From: Deltaproteobacteria bacterium UBA6106
GTDB taxonomy: Bacteria; Desulfobacterota; Syntrophorhabdia; Syntrophorhabdales; Syntrophorhabdaceae
Assembly (NCBI GenBank): GCA_002428485.1
Contig: DIWM01000009.1
Coordinates: forward strand, 62,535 to 93,392
Direction: 5' to 3'
Length of the DNA stretch: 30,858 bases
The position numbers and the translations under genes were made by a program. Position 1 is the first letter of the stretch. Each line of letters begins with the position of its first letter. The notes under the pieces were generated by a model. The model was given only the letters and a program-made list of their open reading frames with translations, was not told the DNA's origin and searched no databases. This document shows, piece after piece, positions 6,853 to 14,372 of this stretch.

Positions 6853-7836
6853 ATGTGTGACACCATTAACAATATAATCAACATAGTCGGGAAAGAGGTG
6901 GTAAGGACGGTGATAGGCCTTGTCGGCGTTTTCATCGTTGTCCTCGGCAATGCCATTATGCTCACATGGACAGAGCGCAAAGTAGCGGGCCACATACAAA
7001 GAAGGATAGGACCAAAAGAGGTGGGCCCCTTCGGCCTCCTCCAGTCCTTTGCAGACAGCGTGAAACTTCTCGGAAAAGAACTTCTTACACCTGCAAATGT
7101 CGAAAAACCACTCTATTATCTTGCTCCGACGCTGATTTTTGTTCCTGTGCTTGTAACGTTTGTCGTTATACCCTTTGATGGGTTCCTCCAGGTCAAAGAT
7201 ATCAATACGGGCATACTTGTCATCCTTGCCTTTTCATCTCTCACGGTCCTTTCCATACTCATCGGCGGGTGGGGTTCTGACAACAAATATTCGCTTATAG
7301 GCGCGGTACGGAGCGTTGCCCAGAACATTGCCTACGAGATACCGCTTCTGCTTTCGCTCCTGCCGATTATCTTCATGGCGAACTCCTTCTCTTTGAGGGA
7401 TGTCGTGGAGGCGCAGAAGGGGCTGTGGTTTGTGGTCTATCAGCCTATCGCCTTTCTTATCTTTTTTATTGCAAGCGTCGCGGAGACGAACAGGACGCCC
7501 TTCGATCTGCCGGAGGCTGAGAGCGAACTGGTTGCCGGTTTCCATACGGAATATTCGGGCATGCGTTTTTCCCTTTTCTTCCTCGCAGAATACACGAACA
7601 TGTTTATCGTCAGCGCCATTGCGGTGACGTTCTTCCTCGGAGGCTACCAGGGTCCCATACTGCCGGGCGTTGTCTGGTTCTTCATGAAGACATACCTGCT
7701 TGTTTTTGTCCTGCTCTGGTTCAGGTGGACATTCCCGCGCGTGAGGTTCGATCAGCTCCTTAATTTTTCCTGGAAGATATTGATACCGGTCTCCTTCCTC
7801 AATCTGCTCGTGACAGGAGGGATATTAAAATTATGA
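6853..7836 (+). CDS. nuoH: NADH-quinone oxidoreductase subunit H
   Basis: A 327-residue, eight-helix membrane subunit that links the quinone site to the pump modules. Diagnostic motifs include WTERKVAGHIQRRIGP near residue 38, GPFGLLQSFADSVKLLGKE, AYEIPLLLSLLP, and SVAETNRTPFDLPEAESELV with the conserved acidic loop. Length matches the family. It follows nuoCD after 107 bp filled with heptamer blocks, and its stop codon overlaps the next heptamer element. No strong Shine-Dalgarno sequence is seen. Confidence 0.96.
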   Translation: MCDTINNIINIVGKEVVRTVIGLVGVFIVVLGNAIMLTWTERKVAGHIQRRIGPKEVGPFGLLQSFADSVKLLGKELLTPANVEKPLYYLAPTLIFVPVLVTFVVIPFDGFLQVKDINTGILVILAFSSLTVLSILIGGWGSDNKYSLIGAVRSVAQNIAYEIPLLLSLLPIIFMANSFSLRDVVEAQKGLWFVVYQPIAFLIFFIASVAETNRTPFDLPEAESELVAGFHTEYSGMRFSLFFLAEYTNMFIVSAIAVTFFLGGYQGPILPGVVWFFMKTYLLVFVLLWFRWTFPRVRFDQLLNFSWKILIPVSFLNLLVTGGILKL

Positions 7837-7970
7837 AATACGAAGCACTAAATTCTAAATTCGGAACAAATTCAAAATTAGAATTTCCAAATTTTCAAAA
7901 TCTTTTGAACATTAGAACTTTGAATATTTGTGCTTGTTTAGGATTTCGATATTCGGATTTAGCATTTAAG
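7835..7970. repeat. Heptamer hairpin element between nuoH and nuoI
   Basis: The left arm starts on the nuoH stop codon: GAAATAC, GAAGCAC and TAAATTC twice (7835-7862). The right arm (7932-7966) has GCTTGTT, TAGGATT, TCGATAT, TCGGATT and TAGCATT in phase. Unit order matches the elements at 5028 and 10762, so these are copies of one family. Confidence 0.8.
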
Positions 7971-8004
7971 ATGGCACCAACTTTCCGGGAGGTCGTCTAA
8001 CGGC

Positions 8005-8457
8005 ATGAGAGTTGTCGCCGACATAATCAAGGGCGCTTATTCGCTGATCGTTGGCATGGGTGTGACCATCAGGGCCTTCTTCAGCCCTGTTGTGACGTGC
8101 CAGTACCCGCGGGAGACAGTGAACATCTCGCCCCGGTTCCGGTGCCACACAAAGCTCGTTGGAGACCCGGAAAACCCGGACAGGACAAAGTGCATCGTCT
8201 GCGGCATGTGCGAGAGGAACTGCCCGTCGCATTCGATAAAAAAGGTCGAAGGCGAAAAGAAGGAGGGCGAAAAGAAAAAGACCGCCACATCCTATATCCT
8301 TGATTTCACCACCTGCAGCCAGTGCGGCATATGCGTGGAAAGCTGCCCCGTTGATGCCCTTGAGTTTTCGGACGATTATAACCCTGTGGGATTAAAGCGG
8401 GAAGACTTTCATTACGATCTGGTCAAAGAATATGAAAAGAGGAAGAAGGCGGTATGA
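8005..8457 (+). CDS. nuoI: NADH-quinone oxidoreductase subunit I
   Basis: A 150-residue ferredoxin-like subunit carrying the two 4Fe-4S clusters N6a and N6b that pass electrons to NuoB. Both motifs are complete: CIVCGMCERNCP and CSQCGICVESCP. The N-terminal amphipathic helix typical of the family is present (residues 1-30). The linker between the cluster motifs is unusually rich in Lys and Glu, though its length is normal. With NuoE, F and G absent, this subunit would be the entry point for electrons from an unidentified donor. It overlaps nuoJ by 4 bp. Confidence 0.95.
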   Translation: MRVVADIIKGAYSLIVGMGVTIRAFFSPVVTCQYPRETVNISPRFRCHTKLVGDPENPDRTKCIVCGMCERNCPSHSIKKVEGEKKEGEKKKTATSYILDFTTCSQCGICVESCPVDALEFSDDYNPVGLKREDFHYDLVKEYEKRKKAV

Positions 8458-8957
8458 TCTTCGCTGATATTATATTCGTTATCATTATTCTTATAACGCT
8501 GGGCGGGGCCCTGATGACTGTCCTGTCAGGCTCTATCATCTATGCCCTGATGGGGCTTGTGACGACCATGTTCGGCGTTGCAGGACTCTATATCTACCTT
8601 AATGCCCCATTTCTTGCGATGATGCAGATCCTGATCTATGTCGGCGCCATTACGGTTCTTATTGCCTTTGCGATAATGCTTATCGGCCCGCTGTATAAAA
8701 AACCGAAGGAATGGTCTTATCCCTTGAAATTTATCCTTGCTGCTGTTGTGGCCCTTTTCTCCTTCTTCGTGTTCGCGAAGGTCATATTGAAGACGCAATG
8801 GATTGTCCTTTCAACGCCCTTTGCCATATCGACAAAGGATATAGGAAGACTTCTCTTTGACAGACTCACTTTTCCCTTTGAGCTTATCTCCCTTCTTATT
8901 GTTGTCGCAATCATCGGCGCCGTCATGCTCTCCCTTTACTCAAGAGGTGAAAAATGA
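8454..8957 (+). CDS. nuoJ: NADH-quinone oxidoreductase subunit J
   Basis: A 167-residue membrane subunit with five hydrophobic helices. The segment FLAMMQILIYVGAITVLIAFAIML is the characteristic NuoJ third helix with its conserved Tyr-Val-Gly-Ala, the helix that carries the pi-bulge in solved structures. It overlaps nuoI and nuoK by 4 bp each (ATGA), the standard arrangement for coupled translation. Nothing unusual was seen. Confidence 0.94.
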   Translation: MIFADIIFVIIILITLGGALMTVLSGSIIYALMGLVTTMFGVAGLYIYLNAPFLAMMQILIYVGAITVLIAFAIMLIGPLYKKPKEWSYPLKFILAAVVALFSFFVFAKVILKTQWIVLSTPFAISTKDIGRLLFDRLTFPFELISLLIVVAIIGAVMLSLYSRGEK

Positions 8958-9280
8958 CAGGGATGGGTCTTTATAACAGCCTGAATATATACCTTTTTAT
9001 TGGCCTGGCCCTGCTTGCCTGCGGGATACTTGGTGTTGTGTACAGGAGGACCCTCGTCAGCATGCTCATATCGATAGAGCTCATCATGAACGGGGCGGGG
9101 CTTAATCTCGTGGCCTTCAACAGGTTTGTTGCGCCCGAAAACGCATACGGCATGGCGTTCACGTTGTTCATCATGGGTATTGCCGCTGCTGAGGCCGCCA
9201 TAGCCCTTGCGATCATCATACTTATCTTAAGGAGATACGGGCACGTTGAAGGAGTGAAATTGAAGGAGATGAAGGACTGA
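8954..9280 (+). CDS. nuoK: NADH-quinone oxidoreductase subunit K
   Basis: A 108-residue, three-helix subunit homologous to MrpC. Both buried glutamates expected for the proton path are present, in SIELIMNGAGLNLVAF and GIAAAEAAIALAIIILILRR. Length is slightly above the usual 100 residues. It overlaps nuoJ by 4 bp and is followed after two bases by an MrpD-like subunit rather than a standard nuoL. Confidence 0.95.
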   Translation: MTGMGLYNSLNIYLFIGLALLACGILGVVYRRTLVSMLISIELIMNGAGLNLVAFNRFVAPENAYGMAFTLFIMGIAAAEAAIALAIIILILRRYGHVEGVKLKEMKD

Positions 9281-9282
9281 TC

Positions 9283-10755
9283 ATGAAGATCGAGAGCATA
9301 AGACCCCTCATACCGATTATCATTGTCCTTGTGACGTCTTTACTCATCTCGCTCTCAAAGAAAAGGCCGAACCTCAGGGAGTTCTGGTCAATCGCAGGGT
9401 CGATCCTTACCTTTATTGCCGTTGCCTCAATGGTCCCGGACATCATGGGCGGCAACACAATCGTCTATACGCTTTCGACGATCGCACCGGGTATTTCCAT
9501 CAATTTCAGGGTTGACGCCCTTTCGCTTATATTCGGTATTGTTTCGTCGTTCCTGTGGATATTTGCCACCTTCTACAATATCGGCTACATGAGATCCCTC
9601 AATGAACACGCTCAGACCCGCTACTACACATGCTTTGCCATCGCGATCCTCGGGGCGCAGGGTGTTTCCTATTCAGGGGGCCTCTTTTCCCTGTACCTGT
9701 TCTACGAGATCATCACGATCTTTACTTACCCGCTTGTCGCGCATCACCAGGACGAGGAAGGGTACGCAGGGGCAAAGAAGTATATCGTCTATCTTATGGG
9801 GACGTCGAAGGGGCTTCTGCTCCCGGCGGTGGTCCTGACGTACATCATGACGGGGACCCTCGATTTTTCAGACAATATACTGACCGGTATCTTCACGAAA
9901 GATGCAAACAGCACCTGGATAACCGTCGCGTATATCCTGTTCCTTTTCGGTTTTGCAAAAGCGGCCATTATGCCCCTTCATAACTGGCTCCCCTCGGCAA
10001 TGGTCGCCCCTACTCCCGTAAGCGCACTGCTCCATGCCGTGGCGGTCGTGAAAGCTGGCGTATTCTGCATCGCCAGGGTCATGCTCTCCGTATTCGGCGT
10101 GGAGCTTTTAAATAACCTTTGCCTCGGTATCTGGACGGCCTATTTTGTTTCCATCACCATCCTGCTCGCGTCGATCATAGCCCTTACAAAAGACGATCTC
10201 AAGGCGAGGCTTGCCTATTCAACGGTGAGCCAACTCTCGTACATCGTCCTTGGCGTAGCGCTCCTTGACCCGTCAGGCATCCTCGGCGGCATCCTTCATA
10301 TCGTCAACCACGGCTTCAGCAAGATCACGCTTTTCTTCTGTGCCGGGGCGATATTTGTTGCCACACAGAAGAGGAAGATAAGCGACATGGGAGGGATCGG
10401 CTATGCGATGCCCTTCACGATGGGCGCCTTTGCGATAGCTTCATTGAGCATGATCGGCGCGCCCCCTGTCGCAGGCTTTGTCTCCAAGTGGTACCTCCTC
10501 AACGGCGCCCTTGAGATACACAACATCCCCATATTGATCGTCCTCATGGCAAGCACGATCCTCAATGCCGGATATTTTGCACCGATCACCTTCAAGGCCT
10601 TCTTCCAGGGGAAACGGGGTGGATGGAAGCGGAGCGATATCAAAGAGGCGCCTGCCACGATGGTAGCGCCCATTGTCCTTGCTTCTCTTATATCGGTTGC
10701 GCTCGGCCTTTTCCCGGAGTTCTTTGTAAATCTTATCGGGAGGCTGATGCCGTGA
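9283..10755 (+). CDS. MrpD/NuoL-like antiporter subunit (extra pump module)
   Basis: A 490-residue member of the proton-conducting transporter family shared by NuoL/M/N and MrpA/D, with about 14 helices. Key charged residues for ion translocation are visible: the glutamate in LYLFYEIITIFTYPLV, the lysine in FGFAKAAIMPLHNWLP, a histidine and lysine in LLHAVAVVKAG, and a lysine in GFVSKWYLLNG. It lacks the long C-terminal lateral helix of NuoL, which the 586-residue protein downstream does have. I read it as an additional MrpD-type module in the complex. It could alternatively work in a separate cation/proton antiporter, although no other mrp genes are present. It follows nuoK by two bases. Confidence 0.88.
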   Translation: MKIESIRPLIPIIIVLVTSLLISLSKKRPNLREFWSIAGSILTFIAVASMVPDIMGGNTIVYTLSTIAPGISINFRVDALSLIFGIVSSFLWIFATFYNIGYMRSLNEHAQTRYYTCFAIAILGAQGVSYSGGLFSLYLFYEIITIFTYPLVAHHQDEEGYAGAKKYIVYLMGTSKGLLLPAVVLTYIMTGTLDFSDNILTGIFTKDANSTWITVAYILFLFGFAKAAIMPLHNWLPSAMVAPTPVSALLHAVAVVKAGVFCIARVMLSVFGVELLNNLCLGIWTAYFVSITILLASIIALTKDDLKARLAYSTVSQLSYIVLGVALLDPSGILGGILHIVNHGFSKITLFFCAGAIFVATQKRKISDMGGIGYAMPFTMGAFAIASLSMIGAPPVAGFVSKWYLLNGALEIHNIPILIVLMASTILNAGYFAPITFKAFFQGKRGGWKRSDIKEAPATMVAPIVLASLISVALGLFPEFFVNLIGRLMP

Positions 10756-10761
10756 AGAACG

Positions 10762-10842
10762 TAAACTCTAATTTTCAAAACAATTTGAATTTTGAATATT
10801 CGTGCTTGTTTAGGATTTCGAGCTTAGGATTTAGTGCTTCCG
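10762..10842. repeat. Partial heptamer element after the MrpD-like gene
   Basis: The right arm is clear: GCTTGTT, TAGGATT, TCGAGCT, TAGGATT and TAGTGCT (10804-10838), nearly identical in order to 7932-7966. The left arm is short and eroded (TCTAATT and TTCAAAA-like units). It ends next to the GGAGG ribosome binding site of the 84-aa gene. Confidence 0.7.
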
Positions 10843-10855
10843 GAGGTGTTGGCAG

Positions 10856-11110
10856 ATGGACTTTGTAAAATACATTGACCTCCTGAGAAAAAATATGAAG
10901 ACGCTCAAGAAGGTTCTGATCGCCTACCTTGTTGCGGTCGTGATCTTTGACGTGGTCCTGCCCAGGGATGAGGCGCATGCACATTACTGGATCGACAAGG
11001 TATTCGCCTTCTGGACGGTGTTCAGCGTTGTCGGCTGTTTCCTTCTCATTAAGATAGGGAAGGGCATAGCGCATCTCTTTCTTTCGAAGGACGAGGATTA
11101 CTATGGATAG
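10856..11110 (+). CDS. Small two-helix protein within the nuo operon
   Basis: An 84-residue protein, not a named Nuo subunit. It has hydrophobic segments at about residues 19-34 and 51-75, a conserved-looking AHYWIDKVFAFWTVF stretch between them, and an acidic tail KDEDYYG. A GGAGG site sits nine bases before the ATG, and it overlaps nuoL by 8 bp. From memory, similar short proteins ending in EDYYD-like tails occur next to MrpD/NuoL-type genes in other anaerobes, so an accessory or assembly subunit is plausible. That is inference and no function is established. Confidence 0.75.
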   Translation: MDFVKYIDLLRKNMKTLKKVLIAYLVAVVIFDVVLPRDEAHAHYWIDKVFAFWTVFSVVGCFLLIKIGKGIAHLFLSKDEDYYG

Positions 11111-12863
11111 GTGGGTACATCCGGCAATCTTCTTTTTCATCGGCAGTCTCCTGCTTCCCTTCGTAAAAGGGAAGGCGAAGAAGTTCCTCATCCTTTTAAT
11201 CCCGGTGCTTTCGATCATCGATGTTGCCATTATGCAGGCCGGCATATACGGGAGCTACCAGTTCCTGAATATAAATATCGTCTTCGGCAGGGTGGACAAG
11301 CTGAGCCTTGTCTTTGCCTGGGTTTTTGTCATCATGGCCTTTCTCGGAGCGCTCTACGCGCTTCATGTAAAAGAGGACGGCCACCACGTTGCAGGTTCAT
11401 TCTACATAGGGAGTTCTCTGGGCGCGATCTTTGCAGGGGACTATCTGACCCTTTTCATCTTCTGGGAGGTTATGGCCTTCTCTTCAGTCTTCCTCGTCTG
11501 GTACAGGAAAGAAAGGAGGTCCATCGAAGCGGGGTTCCGGTACCTCCTTGTCCATGTATTCGGCGGCCTTTTGTTCTTTACGGGGATGATGCTTTACTAC
11601 TACAAAACAGGCAATCTTGTCTTTGACAAGATTTTCCCTGACCATGCAGGCATCGCAGAGTACTTTATCCTGGCGGGGTTTTCCCTTAACGCTGCCGTGT
11701 TGCCCCTCCACGCCTGGCTGCCGGACGCGTATCCTGAGGCAACCGTCGAGGGCGCAGTTCTTATGTGTGCTTTCACGACGAAGACAGCCGTCTATGTCCT
11801 TGCGCGCGGTTTTCCCGGGTTTGAGATCCTTGCCATTCTCGGGACGGCGATGACCGTCTACGGCGTTTTCTATGCTGTCATTGAGAACGATATGCGGAGG
11901 GTCCTTGCGTACCACATCATAAGCCAGGTCGGGTACATGGTTGCGGGTGTCGGGATAGGGACAGAGCTTGCGCTCAACGGCGCCTGCGCCCACGCCTTCG
12001 CCCACATATTATACAAGGCCCTTCTCTTCATGGGGGCAGGGGCGGTCCTCTTCATGGCGGGAACTGCCAAGATGTCGCAGCTTGGAGGCCTCTATAAGTA
12101 TATGCCGCTCACGATGATCTTTTATGTCGTCGGCGCCATCTCCATCTCAGGCTTTCCGCTCTTCAGCGGTTTTGTCAGCAAATCGATGATCGTCGCGTCG
12201 GCCCACGAAAAGGGCAGGCTCATGCTCATGTCATGGATGAACCTTGCGGGCATCGGTACGTTCCTCTCCGTCGGCCTCAAGGTCACGTACTTCACATTCT
12301 TCGGCAAGGAGGCCGAGATCAAGCCGAAGGAACCGCCGAAGAACATGCTCTGGGCAATGGGGCTCACGTCGGCGCTCTGCTTCATTATCGGCGTATATCC
12401 AAAGGTGCTCTATGACCTTCTGCCGTTCCCCGTGGAATACCATCCTTATACCCTTCCCCATCTTTCAGAGATGCTGCAGATACTCTCGTTCACAGGTCTT
12501 GTCTTTTTCCTCCTCGTGAAGAAGCTTCAGCCCGAGGCAAAGCTCAATCTCGATATGGACTGGTTCTACAGGAAGGGTGCCCGGGTCTTCATGAAGCTTG
12601 ACGAGCGGGTGATAAGCGTTGTTGATTCAATCTGGGGAGAGCTTTACCGGATAGTGGGGTTAAATCTCCTTTTCAAAAATGCTCGCATCTCATATGGTTT
12701 TGACAGGAAGGTCATCGATGGCGTTGTAGACGGTTCCGCTACGACTGTCCGCGGGGTAGGGTCGATTGTGAGAAAGCTCCAGACAGGAAGGATACAGGCG
12801 TACATAGGCCTTTCTCTCTTTATGTTTTTCCTGATCCTGTGGTTTGTGCTGAGGGGGATGTAG
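11103..12863 (+). CDS. nuoL: NuoL/MrpD-type subunit with C-terminal extension
   Basis: A 586-residue antiporter-like subunit. The core contains Glu122 in FIFWEVMAF and Lys227 in AFTTKTAVYVLAR. At the position of the central helix-7 lysine, where other family members read K-x-A-x-x-P, this protein has Asn196 (GFSLNAAVLPLHAWLP). The last 130 residues form an amphipathic region (GFDRKVIDGVVDG, then RKLQTGRIQAYIGL) and a final hydrophobic helix, matching the lateral arm of NuoL. This makes it the best nuoL orthologue here, although the core looks closer to MrpD-type proteins. It overlaps the 84-aa gene and precedes nuoM by 4 bp. Confidence 0.87.
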   Translation: MDRWVHPAIFFFIGSLLLPFVKGKAKKFLILLIPVLSIIDVAIMQAGIYGSYQFLNINIVFGRVDKLSLVFAWVFVIMAFLGALYALHVKEDGHHVAGSFYIGSSLGAIFAGDYLTLFIFWEVMAFSSVFLVWYRKERRSIEAGFRYLLVHVFGGLLFFTGMMLYYYKTGNLVFDKIFPDHAGIAEYFILAGFSLNAAVLPLHAWLPDAYPEATVEGAVLMCAFTTKTAVYVLARGFPGFEILAILGTAMTVYGVFYAVIENDMRRVLAYHIISQVGYMVAGVGIGTELALNGACAHAFAHILYKALLFMGAGAVLFMAGTAKMSQLGGLYKYMPLTMIFYVVGAISISGFPLFSGFVSKSMIVASAHEKGRLMLMSWMNLAGIGTFLSVGLKVTYFTFFGKEAEIKPKEPPKNMLWAMGLTSALCFIIGVYPKVLYDLLPFPVEYHPYTLPHLSEMLQILSFTGLVFFLLVKKLQPEAKLNLDMDWFYRKGARVFMKLDERVISVVDSIWGELYRIVGLNLLFKNARISYGFDRKVIDGVVDGSATTVRGVGSIVRKLQTGRIQAYIGLSLFMFFLILWFVLRGM

Positions 12864-12867
12864 AGAT

Positions 12868-14361
12868 ATGATGGCGCTCCATAAATACCTGATCATGAAT
12901 ACGCTCTGTTATCCGATCCTTTCGATAGTGATATTCCTGCCTCTCGCAGGGGCGATCCTCCTTCTTTTCATGCGGGGAGAGCGAAGCGTCAAGATGACCG
13001 CCCTCATAACGTCTATCATTAACTTCCCCCTGTCACTCATAATCTATTCCGGGTTTGATATCGGAGCGGACAAATTCCAGTTCGGGGAGTTCATCCCATG
13101 GATTCCGGCATATAACATCAATTATGTCCTCGGGATCGACGGCATAACGATCTTCCTTATCCTCCTGACGACGCTCCTTGCCCCGCTCTGTATCCTTTGT
13201 TCATGGACTGCCATCGAGCGCAGGGTAAAGGAGTTCATGTTCTGTCTCCTCATCATGGAGACCGCCATGATCGGCGTCTTCTGCGCCCTCGACTTTATCC
13301 TCTTCTACGTCTTCTGGGAAGCGATGCTCATCCCTATGTACCTGCTTATCGCCATATGGGGTGGGCCGAATAAGGATTATGCCTCCATCAAGTTCTTCAT
13401 ATACACGCTTTTCGGCAGTGTGTTCCTCCTTGTCGCGATCATCGCCGTCTATCTTGCAACGGGCACATTCAGCATCCCTGACGCGATGTTCCGCGACTAC
13501 GGCTTCAACTTCCAATTCTGGGTATTCCTTGCCTTTGCGATCGCCTTTGCCATCAAGGTCCCAATGTTTCCCTTCCACACGTGGCTTCCCGCAGCCCACA
13601 CCGAGGCGCCGACGGCAGGGAGCGTCTTCCTCGCCAGCGTTCTCCTGAAGATGGGGACATACGGTTTCCTGAGGTTCTGCCTGCCCATTACGCCGAAGGC
13701 AAGCGTATTCTTTGCACCATACATGATCGCGCTTTCCGTTATCGGGATCATCTACGGCGGCCTTGTCTGCTTGAGCCAGACAGACATGAAAAAGCTCATC
13801 GCCTATTCCAGCGTGGCCCATATGGGCTTCGCAACGCTGGGAATATTCTCCTTTACCGTATTTGGATGGGAAGGAGCGCTCCTGCAGATGCTTAACCACG
13901 GGGTAACAACGGGTGCACTCTTCCTCTGCGTCGGCATCGTATATGAGAGGACACACAGCCGGGAAATATACGATAACGCGGGCCTCGGGAAGATAATGCC
14001 GGCGTACGTTGGATTCTTTGGCCTCTTCTCAATATCCTCCTTCGCCTTTCCCGGTACGAATAATTTTGTCGGCGAGCTCTACGTCCTCATCGGCATATTT
14101 TCTCAGAGCAAGCTGGCCGGATTCTTTTCCATCGTCGGCGCTCTCCTCGCCGCCGCCTATATGCTGCGGCTTCTCAAGCAGATCGTATGGGGGCGAGAAG
14201 ATAAACGGGAGATTGCGGACATGAAGGCACGGGAGGTCATATACCTTTTGCCGCTCGCCCTCTTTGTTGTCTGGATGGGGCTTTTCCCTCGCCCTTTTGT
14301 GCAGGTTATTGAAAAGACCTTGATGAACCTTCATTCGCAGATGAACATCTTTTTACGTTAA
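12868..14361 (+). CDS. nuoM: NADH-quinone oxidoreductase subunit M
   Basis: A 497-residue antiporter-like pump subunit. It has the helix-5 glutamate in FYVFWEAMLIPMYLLI, the helix-7 lysine in FAIAFAIKVPMFPFHTWLP, HTEAPTAGSVFLASVLLKMG, and the terminal-channel glutamate in NNFVGELYVLIG, which is glutamate as expected for NuoM. Length is normal. It starts 4 bp after nuoL and is followed by nuoN after 11 bp. A second in-frame methionine immediately after the first gives a trivial start ambiguity. Confidence 0.95.
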   Translation: MMALHKYLIMNTLCYPILSIVIFLPLAGAILLLFMRGERSVKMTALITSIINFPLSLIIYSGFDIGADKFQFGEFIPWIPAYNINYVLGIDGITIFLILLTTLLAPLCILCSWTAIERRVKEFMFCLLIMETAMIGVFCALDFILFYVFWEAMLIPMYLLIAIWGGPNKDYASIKFFIYTLFGSVFLLVAIIAVYLATGTFSIPDAMFRDYGFNFQFWVFLAFAIAFAIKVPMFPFHTWLPAAHTEAPTAGSVFLASVLLKMGTYGFLRFCLPITPKASVFFAPYMIALSVIGIIYGGLVCLSQTDMKKLIAYSSVAHMGFATLGIFSFTVFGWEGALLQMLNHGVTTGALFLCVGIVYERTHSREIYDNAGLGKIMPAYVGFFGLFSISSFAFPGTNNFVGELYVLIGIFSQSKLAGFFSIVGALLAAAYMLRLLKQIVWGREDKREIADMKAREVIYLLPLALFVVWMGLFPRPFVQVIEKTLMNLHSQMNIFLR

Positions 14362-14372
14362 GGGGTTGATCG

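Noticed and set aside
7971..8000. A nine-codon mini-ORF ending just before nuoI, as a leader peptide
   Set aside because: No codon bias, no attenuator structure and no ribosome binding site; probably chance.
13201..13956. A long minus-strand open frame within nuoM
   Set aside because: Low-complexity charged translation opposite a membrane protein gene; nuoM is certain by motif.
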